From Planctomycetia bacterium (lineage in GTDB: Bacteria > Planctomycetota > Planctomycetia > Gemmatales > Gemmataceae): a DNA stretch of 11,827 bases. Positions within the stretch are counted from its first letter, which is position 1. Each line of letters begins with the position of its first letter. The DNA is taken from contig JANXSH010000597.1 in assembly GCA_025356615.1 (NCBI GenBank), forward strand, positions 1 to 11,827, written 5' to 3'. The translations under genes and the position numbers were made by a program. Below the pieces are notes generated by a model. That model saw only the letters and a list, made by a program, of their open reading frames with translations, had not been told where the DNA came from and did not search any database. Positions 5,077 to 11,714 of this stretch are shown one piece after another.

Positions 5077-7173
5077 ATGAGCATTGACCAATATGCCTCC
5101 TGTCCGTGTGGCAGCGGGAAGAAATTCAAGTGGTGCTGTCAAGCGATCTATCCGGGCATCGAGCGGGCCTGGGAGCAGGAGCGCGCCGGCCAGCACGAGC
5201 TGGCCTCGAGTACGATCGATCAGGTGGTCGCCGAACACGGCGACAACCCCGAGGCGTGGGGCCAGAAAGCGCACCTGCTCGCGACCACCGGCAAGGGTGA
5301 TGCCGCCGAGGAGGCGCTCGCCCGCGCCTTCGCGCTGAACCCGAACTATCCCTTCGGGCTACGCCTCCAGGCGGGCATGCGCCACGCCGAGGGCGAGTTC
5401 ATGGGGGCACTATTGCTCGCACGCAAGGCCGCCGAACTCTACGACCCGGCGGCCAACGAGACGCTCGCCGAGTTGTTCCTGATGATCTTCGATTGCGAGA
5501 TGCGCTGCAACCGGCCCGTGGCCGGGCGCGCGGCCCTCGAGCGCGTCATCAACATGGTGCCGGGGGAGAAGGAGTTCCGCGACAACTTCGAGCAAATCTT
5601 CGGCGCGGCGTCGCGATACCCAGCGGCGGCGTGCGCGGGGTACACGTTCCGCGCCCCGAGTGACTCCCGCCGGAAGGCGTGGGACGCCACTCTGGGCGGC
5701 ATCGGGCCTCGCTTCGGGGCGCTGGCCCAGGCGTTCGACCGGCTGACCCAGGAAGACGCCGCCGACGCCAACGCCTGGCACAACCTCGGCGTGGCCCGCG
5801 CCTGGCTCGGCGACAACAAGGGTGCCCTCGCCGCGCTCGACACGTTCATCGACCAGACCGACGACGAGGCCGCCGCCGTCGAGGCCGCCACCCTGTGCGA
5901 GGTGCTGCGCTTCGGTTATGGCATGGACAGCGCCTGCGACTACCAGGAGTACACGGCCACCGCGCGGATCAACGACCCCCAGCCGATCAGCCGGTTGCTC
6001 GAGGAGTGGCACACCCAGGGCCGGTTGATCGTCACGCCGACCGAGCAAGAAGGCGTCTTCATGGGGCTGGTCCTCGAACTGACCGCGACGGGCATCGTCC
6101 TCGTTGGTCGGCCCACCGCCGAGGCGGGCCGGCTCGCCGGCACCGTCGTCATCGTGCAGAACGTCCTTCGTCTCATGGGGTCGGTGGCCGAGACCTTCGA
6201 CCGGCTGCGCGACGAGGTCCGCCAGAAGCTGGCGATGGGCTTGGACCAGCTCAAGCCGCAGCGCACCGCGCCGCAGTTCCACGAGATCCTCTCCGAAGCG
6301 CTGTCGTTCCCGGCGAACGCCACGAGCGAAGAGGACAGCCTCGCGAAGGTTCTCGACTACGCCGGGCGGTTCTACGAGGAGACCTGGATCCACCGTCCGC
6401 GCATTAGCCTCCAGCGCAACTCCCCCGTCGATGCTATCGGCCATCCACGCTTGCGCCGACGCCTCCTCGGCGTCATCGAGCTGCTCGAACAGTGTGCCAC
6501 GAAGGGCGTCCTGTCCGCTTACGACTTCAACCGCCTCCGGCACAAGCTCGGCCTCGATTCGCCCGGCGCGACCGCTCCGGCTCTCGCCGCCCCCACTGCC
6601 TCGAGTCCCGACCTCGGCGTGATGAGCGCGCCGGAATTGGCTGCGGTCGCCGTCGAGACGCTCTCCGACGACCAACTCGAAAAGGCGTACCAGGCCGCTT
6701 ACCGCCTCGACGCCCAGGAGTTGGCCGGGAAGTTCGCCACGGCCCTCGTCGCGCGACCGACCCAGCCGGGCCGGACGGACCTCTACCCGTGGGTGAGCTT
6801 CCTCATCCAAAAGGCGATGCGCGAGGGCGAGTTCATCCCTGCGATCGACCACGTCAACGAGGGGACACGCCTCGACTGCGCCCACAACGAGGGCAAGCGC
6901 CGCGACGACTACGAACTGTGGCGCGCCCAGGTCCACACCAAGCAGGGCGATATCGGCGCGGCGAGCGAGGTCTACCGTCGGCTGATCGAGCGCACGCCGC
7001 GCAACTTCAAGTTCCGCGGCAAGGCCGCCGAGGCCATGCTCACCCTGAAGCAGCCCGCGAAGGCGCTAGAGTTCGCCGAGCAAGGAGCCGCCGCCGCGAA
7101 GGTGGCGAAAGACCGCGACAGCGAGCAATACCTAACGGAACTCGCCGGCGCGGCGCGAAAACAAATGGGGTGA
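5077..7173 (+). CDS. SEC-C motif and TPR repeat protein (698 aa)
   Basis: From ATG 5077 the protein begins MSIDQYASCPCGSGKKFKWCC. CPCGSGKKFKWCC (residues 9-21) is the SEC-C zinc motif, best known from the C-terminus of SecA, where it binds zinc and SecB or ribosomes. TPR-like helical pairs follow at about residues 35-140 and 230-270 (HNLGVARAWLGDNKGALAALDTFI), and at the C-terminus at about 580-690 (DYELWRAQVHTKQGDIGAASEVYRRLIE, then EAMLTLKQPAKALEFAEQGAAAA). A Pro/Ala/Ser-rich linker lies near residues 500-520. There is no signal peptide or membrane helix, so it is cytoplasmic and probably a protein-protein interaction scaffold. The frame is open back to 4978, but those residues would come from the palindrome, and the SEC-C motif sits close to the N-terminus in such proteins. 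The ribosome binding site is poor (AAAGAG). It follows the DUF2760 gene on the same strand. No specific role is known. Confidence 0.85.
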   Translation: MSIDQYASCPCGSGKKFKWCCQAIYPGIERAWEQERAGQHELASSTIDQVVAEHGDNPEAWGQKAHLLATTGKGDAAEEALARAFALNPNYPFGLRLQAGMRHAEGEFMGALLLARKAAELYDPAANETLAELFLMIFDCEMRCNRPVAGRAALERVINMVPGEKEFRDNFEQIFGAASRYPAAACAGYTFRAPSDSRRKAWDATLGGIGPRFGALAQAFDRLTQEDAADANAWHNLGVARAWLGDNKGALAALDTFIDQTDDEAAAVEAATLCEVLRFGYGMDSACDYQEYTATARINDPQPISRLLEEWHTQGRLIVTPTEQEGVFMGLVLELTATGIVLVGRPTAEAGRLAGTVVIVQNVLRLMGSVAETFDRLRDEVRQKLAMGLDQLKPQRTAPQFHEILSEALSFPANATSEEDSLAKVLDYAGRFYEETWIHRPRISLQRNSPVDAIGHPRLRRRLLGVIELLEQCATKGVLSAYDFNRLRHKLGLDSPGATAPALAAPTASSPDLGVMSAPELAAVAVETLSDDQLEKAYQAAYRLDAQELAGKFATALVARPTQPGRTDLYPWVSFLIQKAMREGEFIPAIDHVNEGTRLDCAHNEGKRRDDYELWRAQVHTKQGDIGAASEVYRRLIERTPRNFKFRGKAAEAMLTLKQPAKALEFAEQGAAAAKVAKDRDSEQYLTELAGAARKQMG

Positions 7174-7197
7174 GTGGTTATGATGTGGTACGACACC

Positions 7198-7225
7198 AAG
7201 CCATGCCGTTGCAACGGCTGGGCTT
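7198..7225. repeat. Imperfect palindrome B, related to palindrome A
   Basis: A 28-nt inverted repeat centred on TTGCAA (7209-7214) with stem GCCGTTG/CAACGGC, two unpaired positions, then AAGCC/GGCTT ends. It lies 24 nt after the SEC-C gene stop and 6 nt before the stop of the DUF1553 remnant on the opposite strand, so it may act as a two-way terminator between convergent genes. The core and ends are shared with palindrome A, while the inner stem differs by paired changes. Confidence 0.7.
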
Positions 7226-7231
7226 CGCCCC

Positions 7232-7470
7232 TCAATGGTTGAACAAGAACTCCTTCGTGTTGATGAGCGCCCAGGCGATGTCCTCGTAGGCCGCCCGCAC
7301 GTCGTCCCTCTTCCCTATGTGGGCGATGACCTTCGCCGTCTCCTCCTCGCTCGCAGGGCGTGAAAGGGCGACGAGGTAGTGGTCGCGCAGCCGGTCGGCG
7401 TGGGGACGCTTGTCGCGGGCCAGGGCTTTCGCCCGATCACCGGCGGCCTGAATGGCACTTCCATGAGGGT
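7232..7470 (-). pseudogene. C-terminal remnant of a DUF1549/DUF1553 (PSD1-type) protein
   Basis: A minus-strand frame of 75 codons ending at TGA 7234-7232 reads SAIQAAGDRAKALARDK, then RLRDHYLVALSRPASEEE and ends YEDIAWALINTKEFLFNH. That last string is the characteristic C-terminus of planctomycete DUF1553 proteins, which are normally 700-1100 aa. The family residues just upstream, TLM of TLMNG, are in a different frame (7470-7462), joined by GA, consistent with the loss of about four bases. Farther upstream no DUF1553 similarity is seen and another gene begins. I read this as the decayed tail of a gene that once encoded a full protein, probably a DUF1501 partner. It has no start codon or ribosome binding site of its own. 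Confidence 0.75.
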
Positions 7471-7519
7471 GAATCGACGACGCAAGCCAATATCCCTCGG
7501 TTGATTAATCGACGTAAGT

Positions 7520-7535
7520 CCTTCTGTGTAGAAGG
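7520..7535 (-). terminator. Hairpin just after the small secreted protein gene
   Basis: CCTTCT (7520-7525), loop GTGT, AGAAGG (7530-7535): a perfect 6-bp stem starting immediately after the TAG stop at 7538-7536. No T-run follows on the minus strand, so it may be a transcript-end stabilising hairpin rather than a classical terminator. Confidence 0.35.
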
Positions 7536-7886
7536 CTACGGGCGCGGAAGGCGTCGCACCGGGATCGCTCCACTCATCTTTACAGGCGGCCCGACAGGCG
7601 GGACATACGGCTTCAGGATCTCTATGTCGAAACAAATCTCCTTACCCTTGACCGTGTGGGTGTAGAGGGCTACTTGTTGTCCCATTGCCAATTGCTTGAA
7701 TTGATCAGGAGCGAATTGTGAGCGGACCTTGCCCGCGAGTAAGTCGTCGGTCACCCGGAGCATGACCACTTTGCCCGCTTCGTCCATCACATCGACTGTG
7801 TCCTTCTTGATATCGACCACGATCCCTTTCACGAATCCTGCGGCCGCGCTCGAAGCCACTAGAAGGGCGAGGAAGAGAGTGGGCAC
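7536..7886 (-). CDS. Small secreted or periplasmic protein of unknown family (116 aa), start possibly frameshifted
   Basis: The frame opens with PTLFLALLVASSAAAG, a clear signal-peptide core with an Ala-x-Ala-like cleavage region at about residues 13-16. A roughly 75-residue domain rich in beta strands follows (FVKGIVVDIKKDTVDVMDEAG, VVMLRVTDDL, QQVALYTHTVKGKEICFDIEIL), possibly a small barrel, then a Pro-rich basic tail. I do not recognise the family. The only in-frame start is GTG 7886, whose nearest ribosome binding site (GGAGG) is 14 nt away. An ATG at 7893-7891 has that GGAGG at an ideal 7 nt but is in another frame; deleting one base (7887) would fuse it to give MRVPTLFLALL, a better signal peptide. 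It lies 56-63 nt downstream of cysS on the same strand and may be co-transcribed with it. The gene is probably real, with an uncertain start. Confidence 0.6.
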   Translation of the reverse strand: MPTLFLALLVASSAAAGFVKGIVVDIKKDTVDVMDEAGKVVMLRVTDDLLAGKVRSQFAPDQFKQLAMGQQVALYTHTVKGKEICFDIEILKPYVPPVGPPVKMSGAIPVRRLPRP

Positions 7887-7949
7887 TTCGCATTCGATGT
7901 CCTCCGACGAATGTGTACCGGGCGAGATTGGTCGCGGGCAGGCGATTCT

Positions 7950-9431
7950 CTACGACTTGCTCCCAATCCTCCACCCCGTGCCGCCGGGGCGGTCCTCGAG
8001 GGTGACGCCGAGGTCGGTGAGGCGTTTGCGAATCTGGTCGGAGACGGGGAAGTTCTTCGCCTTGCGGGCGTCGTTGCGCAGGTCGATGAGTAGCTGCATC
8101 AGCCCCGAGACGAGGGCGTCGTTGTCCCCGCTCTTGGCGGGTGGCGTGCTGAACAGGCCGAGGATCTGGCTCAATTCGCGTAATACCAAGGCGGCGCGGG
8201 CGAAGTCGGCGACGGCTTCCGGCTTGGGCGTCGCTTCCAGGCCGGCTGCGTCGGCGTGTCGGTTGAGCGTCGTGAGCAGCTCGAACAGGACGCCGACCGC
8301 GCCGCCGGTGTTGAAGTCGTCGTTCATCGACTCGAGGAACGTCGCGTGCAGCCGGGCGATCTCCGCGAGGAAGGGGTTCCCCGTCGGCGACTGGAAGACG
8401 TAAGCGCGCGTCGGGCCGACGAGGTCGAAGAAGCCCTGCTTCGCGATCCGCTCGTAGCGCTCGAAGAAGCGGTAGAAGCCTTCCAGGCTCCGCCGCGTCT
8501 CCTTCAGACGTTCTTCGCCGTACTCGATCGGACTGCGGTAGTGCGTGGCGAGCAGCAGGAACCGCACGGTCTCCGGGTGGTGGTTCTTCAGGATATCAGC
8601 CATATTGATAACATTGTTGAGCGAGCCGCCCATCTTGATGCTGCCCATCTGGAGGAGGCCGTTGTGCATCCAGTAGCGCGCGAACGGGGCGTCGTTGAAC
8701 GACTCCGATTGTGCGAGTTCGTTCTCGTGGTGCGGGAACTGGAGGTCGAGGCCACCGCCGTGGATGTCGAGCGTCTTGCCGAGGATCCGCGCGCTCATGG
8801 CCGAGCATTCGATGTGCCAGCCGGGCCGACCCGGGCCCCAGGGGCTTTCCCACTGCGGCTCGCCGGGCTTGGCCCCCTTCCAGAGGGCGAAGTCGCCGGG
8901 GTTGCGCTTCTTGTCGCTCACCTCGACCCGCGAGCCGGCCTCGAGTTGCTCCGGGTCGCGGTTGCACAGTTTGCCGTAGTCGGCGTCGTGGCTGATGTCG
9001 AAGTAGACATCGCCGGCGGCGGCGTAGGCGAACCCCCTGGCGATCAGCCCGCCGATCATCTCGATCATGCCGGGGATGTGTTCGGTGGCGCGCGGCATCT
9101 TGTCGATGCCGGTCACGTTGAGCAGACGCAGCGATTCGACGTAGTCGGCAGTCATCCGCTCGGCGAGTTCCTTGACCGTCGTGTTGAGTTCCCGCGCGCG
9201 GACGATGAGTTTGTCGTCCACGTCGGTGATGTTGACGACCCAGGTGACGGCGTAGCCGCAATAGGTCAAGTAGCGCTTGACCGTGTCGAAGATGACCGGG
9301 CCGACCATGTGGCCGATGTGGCTGGGCTTGTAGACCGTCGGGCCGCAGACGTACATGCCGACCTTGCCAGGCTCGACGGTGCGGAACTCCTCCTTGGTCC
9401 GGGTCAGCGTGTTATAGACGCGAAGAAGCAT
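7950..9431 (-). CDS. cysS: Cysteinyl-tRNA synthetase (493 aa)
   Basis: Class I aminoacyl-tRNA synthetase that charges tRNA-Cys with cysteine in the cytoplasm. It starts at ATG 9431, with AAGG about 8 nt upstream, and length is somewhat above the usual ~460-470 aa. The catalytic HIGH motif is at residues 38-41 (KPSHIGHM). The four zinc ligands that select cysteine are present: C29 (VCGPT), C209 (HIECSAM), H234 and E238 (FPHHENE), essentially at the E. coli numbers. The usual N-terminal reading NTLTRTKEEF and WVVNITDVDDKLI are clear, as is the C-terminal DALVSGLMQLLIDLRNDARKAKNFPVSDQIRKRL anticodon-binding region (split here only by description). The one oddity is at the KMSKS loop, which reads K266-M-G-G-S270 (SIKMGGSLNN), with Gly in place of the second Lys. 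It lies 25 nt downstream of ispF, in one operon. There is no second cysS in the window. Confidence 0.96.
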   Translation of the reverse strand: MLLRVYNTLTRTKEEFRTVEPGKVGMYVCGPTVYKPSHIGHMVGPVIFDTVKRYLTYCGYAVTWVVNITDVDDKLIVRARELNTTVKELAERMTADYVESLRLLNVTGIDKMPRATEHIPGMIEMIGGLIARGFAYAAAGDVYFDISHDADYGKLCNRDPEQLEAGSRVEVSDKKRNPGDFALWKGAKPGEPQWESPWGPGRPGWHIECSAMSARILGKTLDIHGGGLDLQFPHHENELAQSESFNDAPFARYWMHNGLLQMGSIKMGGSLNNVINMADILKNHHPETVRFLLLATHYRSPIEYGEERLKETRRSLEGFYRFFERYERIAKQGFFDLVGPTRAYVFQSPTGNPFLAEIARLHATFLESMNDDFNTGGAVGVLFELLTTLNRHADAAGLEATPKPEAVADFARAALVLRELSQILGLFSTPPAKSGDNDALVSGLMQLLIDLRNDARKAKNFPVSDQIRKRLTDLGVTLEDRPGGTGWRIGSKS

Positions 9432-9456
9432 GCGGACACCTTCATCTTCTGCGGGA

Positions 9457-9936
9457 TTACGAACTCTTCCGATCGATCAGCGCCACCACTTGGCAGGCGA
9501 TCGCCTCGGCCCGGCCGATGTGGCCGACCTTCTCGCCCGTCTTCGCCTTGACGTTGACGCAATCTTCGCTGACGCCGAGCAGCTTCGCGAGGTTGGCGCG
9601 GATGGCCGACTTGACCGGGCCGAGTTTCGGCTCCTGGGCGAAGACGATCACGTCCACGTTGACAACCCCGTAGCCCGTCTGGTTCAGCCGGGACATCGTC
9701 CCGCGCAGGAAGACCGATGAGTCGGCGTCTTCATGTCGCGGGTCGGTGTCTGGGTAGGCGTCGCCGATGTCGCCGAGGCCGGCCGCGCCGAGCAAGGCAT
9801 CGGTCAGCGCGTGCAAGACCACGTCCGCATCGCTGTGGCCGGCGAGGCCGCGCGCGTGTTCGACGCGGACGCCGCCCAGGATGAGTGGGCGACCCGCCTC
9901 GAGACGGTGCGTGTCGTGGCCGATGCCGACGCGCAT
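9457..9936 (-). CDS. ispF: 2-C-methyl-D-erythritol 2,4-cyclodiphosphate synthase (159 aa)
   Basis: Enzyme of the non-mevalonate (MEP) isoprenoid pathway. It converts the CDP-methylerythritol 2-phosphate to the cyclic diphosphate with release of CMP, as a zinc-dependent trimer. Visible motifs: MRVGIGHDTHRL, with the metal-binding Asp8 and His10; AGHSDADVVLHALTDALLGA, with the third metal His; LGDIGDAYPDTDP; and VNVKAKTGEKVGHIGR near the C-terminus, where the family usually has VKATTTEKLG. Length is normal. ATG 9936 has GAGGA 8 nt upstream; the frame is open beyond it, but those residues are not family-like. A candidate promoter lies about 40 nt upstream. The stop is 25 nt before cysS, so both are likely one transcript, a pairing also seen in other bacteria where isp and cysS genes cluster. 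Confidence 0.97.
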   Translation of the reverse strand: MRVGIGHDTHRLEAGRPLILGGVRVEHARGLAGHSDADVVLHALTDALLGAAGLGDIGDAYPDTDPRHEDADSSVFLRGTMSRLNQTGYGVVNVDVIVFAQEPKLGPVKSAIRANLAKLLGVSEDCVNVKAKTGEKVGHIGRAEAIACQVVALIDRKSS

Positions 9937-9976
9937 GCTTACGGTCCTCGGTGATCGAACGGGGCCAGATGGGGTG

Positions 9977-10005
9977 ATCTTACCGCAGGGGCGAAGTGGG
10001 GACAA
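9977..10005 (-). promoter_or_regulatory. Candidate promoter of the ispF-cysS operon
   Basis: On the minus strand TTGTCC (10005-10000, 4/6 to -35) and TAAGAT (9982-9977, 4/6 to -10) are separated by exactly 17 nt, and the -10 ends 40 nt before the ispF start. The position is right for a leader that carries the GAGGA ribosome binding site. Confidence 0.45.
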
Positions 10006-10061
10006 TGCGGGTCTGCTCAGGGCACGCGGGCGACTCCTTATCGAGTGCCTCTTCCGCGCCC

Positions 10062-11438
10062 TCACACCAGTTCCGCGATCGGCGAGCCGTCCGACAGCAC
10101 CGACATCGGTCGGCCCTGGTGGTCGAGGAAGCTGGTCTGGTGCGGGTCGATCGCAAGGTGGCGGAACATCGTCGCCCACAGGTCGTTGACCGACAGCGGG
10201 GTGTCCTTCGGGCGCTCGCCCCTGGCGTCGGTCGAGCCGACGACGTGGCCCATCTTCAGCCCGCCGCCCGAGACGAGGACTGACATCGCCTGCGGCCAGT
10301 GGTCCCGGCCCGGACGGTCCTTGGTGGTTTCGATGCGCGGCGTCCGCCCGAATTCGCCCGTGACGATGAGCATCACACGCCGGTCGAGGCCGCGTTCGTG
10401 GAGATCGTCGATCAGCGCGGCGATGGCGCGGTCGTAATACGGGAGCCTGGCTTTGGCGTCGTTGAAGATGTGGCAGTTGACCGCGTGCGAGTCCCAGTTG
10501 TAGGTGCCGTCCTTCAGGAAGGGGACGCCGGACTGGTACGGGTTCTCCATGACCATCGTCACGAAGCTGGACCCCGCCTCGACGAGTCGGCGAGCGAGCA
10601 ACGCCCGCTGGCCCCAGGCGTGCATGCCGTAGCGCTCGCGGACGCGGGGCGACTCGCGTGTGAGGTCGAACGCGATCCGGGCGCGGTCGCTGGTCATGAG
10701 CGTGAGAGCCTGCTTGCGAAGCTCGTCCGCCGTCGCGGCGCTCGCCGGCAGGCCGGGCACTTTGGCATCGAGGCCGGCCAGGAGATCGACCCGTTTCGTG
10801 AGCCGGTCGCGGGAGGCGGAGTCGTGGACGAGGTCGCGCACCTGGAAGGTCGGCAGGCTGGGGTCGCCGACGACCGGGAACGGGTGCGTCGCCGCGCCGA
10901 GGTACGCCGAGCCGAAGCTGAAGACATCGATCCCGTCCCGGCCGCCGTCGGTGCCGGAGACGTAGTCGGGGACGCCCGCCCCGCGCCCTTGCCGCAGCTT
11001 CGCGACCATGCTGCCGACCATCGGGTGGTCGTTGACGAACTCGGTCGGCTGGAGCGGGTCGCGGCCCGTGAGGAACTTCTTGTGCCCGCCGCCGTGGTCG
11101 GCGAAGGTGTGGCTGATCGAGCGGATGAGGCTGAACCGCTTGGCGACCTTGGCGTGCATCGGCAGGTGCTCGCAGACCTCCATGCCGGGCACCGTCGTCT
11201 TGATGGGCCGAAAGTCGCCGCGATACTCCGCCGGAGCGCCGGGCTTCATGTCATACGTTTCCATGTGCGGCGGCCCACCCGGCAGCCAGATCAGGATGAC
11301 CGAAGTCGCCGACTCCGCGCGCTTGTCGGCACTCTGGAGCGCGTAGGGGCGGATGGCTCCGAAGCCGAGGCTCATCGCCCCGATCTGGAGGAATCGGCGA
11401 CGGGACACTGTGGGTCCGGGGCAGTGGATGACAGGCAT
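10062..11438 (-). CDS. DUF1501 family protein, Tat-exported (458 aa)
   Basis: Complete DUF1501 protein. ATG 11438 has GGAGG with an 8-nt spacer. SRRRFLQIGAMSLGFGA (residues 12-28) is a near-consensus twin-arginine signal, so the protein is exported folded. Family features follow: SVILIWLPGGPPHMETYDMKP (about 46-66), HLPMHAKVAKRFSLIRSISH (about 90-110), RIAFDLTRESPRVRERYG, ALLARRLVEAGSSFVTMVMEN, then the C-terminal metal-site-like block VTGEFGRTPR and GRDHWPQAMSVLVSGGG, and the closing SVNDLWATMFRHLAID. The fold is related to sulfatases and alkaline phosphatases; the substrate is unknown. It ends about 125 nt before ispF, which has its own candidate promoter. It shares the family with the gene at the left edge but differs much in sequence, so they are paralogues rather than a recent duplication. 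No DUF1553 partner is adjacent. Confidence 0.93.
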   Translation of the reverse strand: MPVIHCPGPTVSRRRFLQIGAMSLGFGAIRPYALQSADKRAESATSVILIWLPGGPPHMETYDMKPGAPAEYRGDFRPIKTTVPGMEVCEHLPMHAKVAKRFSLIRSISHTFADHGGGHKKFLTGRDPLQPTEFVNDHPMVGSMVAKLRQGRGAGVPDYVSGTDGGRDGIDVFSFGSAYLGAATHPFPVVGDPSLPTFQVRDLVHDSASRDRLTKRVDLLAGLDAKVPGLPASAATADELRKQALTLMTSDRARIAFDLTRESPRVRERYGMHAWGQRALLARRLVEAGSSFVTMVMENPYQSGVPFLKDGTYNWDSHAVNCHIFNDAKARLPYYDRAIAALIDDLHERGLDRRVMLIVTGEFGRTPRIETTKDRPGRDHWPQAMSVLVSGGGLKMGHVVGSTDARGERPKDTPLSVNDLWATMFRHLAIDPHQTSFLDHQGRPMSVLSDGSPIAELV

Positions 11439-11476
11439 GGGGTGGGCCTCCGGGTGAGGCGGCGGAGTGGGTCAGT

Positions 11477-11482
11477 AGTATA
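11477..11482 (-). promoter_or_regulatory. Possible -10 element upstream of the right DUF1501 gene
   Basis: TATACT on the minus strand (5/6 to consensus) lies 39 nt before the start codon. The best -35 (TGGACA, 11510-11505) is 22 nt away, too far for an ordinary sigma70 promoter, so the call is weak. Confidence 0.25.
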
Positions 11483-11548
11483 GTTTACGCCGTGATCGAG
11501 GGGATGTCCACGGGGAGCATGGGTTCTCTCGGAAGTATTGGGACGTTT

Positions 11549-11566
11549 TGTAGACGCTCATCTACA
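11549..11566. promoter_or_regulatory. Inverted repeat TGTAGA-N6-TCTACA upstream of the methyltransferase promoter
   Basis: Perfect 6-bp arms with a 6-nt spacer end 8 nt before the candidate -35. Size and place fit an operator for a dimeric repressor or activator, such as the control proteins of restriction-modification systems; no such gene is in the window. Confidence 0.4.
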
Positions 11567-11573
11567 CACCCTC

Positions 11574-11602
11574 TTGCAGGGATCGCCCTTTTGGTGTATA
11601 CT
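11574..11602 (+). promoter_or_regulatory. Candidate promoter of the truncated DNA methyltransferase
   Basis: TTGCAG (11574-11579) and TATACT (11597-11602, 5/6 to -10) are 17 nt apart. The -10 ends 34 nt before the start codon, with GGGAGG in between. Confidence 0.45.
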
Positions 11603-11636
11603 TCTGTTCAGAAAACTCGGCGGGAGGATGAACGCC

Positions 11637-11714
11637 ATGATAAACGGAAAGCCACGTTGCTTGGACCTGTTCTGCGGGATCGGTGGACTCAGAGCCTGTG
11701 AAAAAATCGTGTAA
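11637..11714 (+). pseudogene. 5' fragment of a C5-cytosine DNA methyltransferase, truncated by an insertion sequence
   Basis: ATG 11637 is preceded by GGGAGG (11622-11627) at 9 nt and by a plausible promoter. The reading is MINGKPRCLDLFCGIGGL, and LDLFCGIGG is motif I, the S-adenosylmethionine-binding signature of C5-cytosine DNA methyltransferases, placed at the N-terminus as usual. After about residue 18 the similarity stops and the frame reaches TAA at 11712-11714, inside what looks like the end of an insertion sequence. A complete enzyme has 300-450 aa, so this copy is non-functional unless the rest is restored. The other part may lie beyond the insertion, outside the window. An alternative in-frame ATG at 11628 is too close to the ribosome binding site. 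Whether it was a restriction-modification, solitary or phage-defence enzyme cannot be told. Confidence 0.75.

Noticed and set aside
5410..6936. Long minus-strand open frame opposite the SEC-C/TPR gene (508 codons)
   Set aside because: The plus strand encodes recognisable SEC-C and TPR sequence over the same span; the antisense product is low-complexity Gly/Val/Glu/Arg.
8256..9551. Long plus-strand open frame opposite cysS (431 codons)
   Set aside because: cysS on the minus strand is certain from its motifs; this frame is a codon-bias artefact that also crosses the ispF-cysS junction.
10299..11483. Plus-strand open frame opposite the right DUF1501 gene (394 codons)
   Set aside because: Same reasoning: antisense shadow with no recognisable domain.
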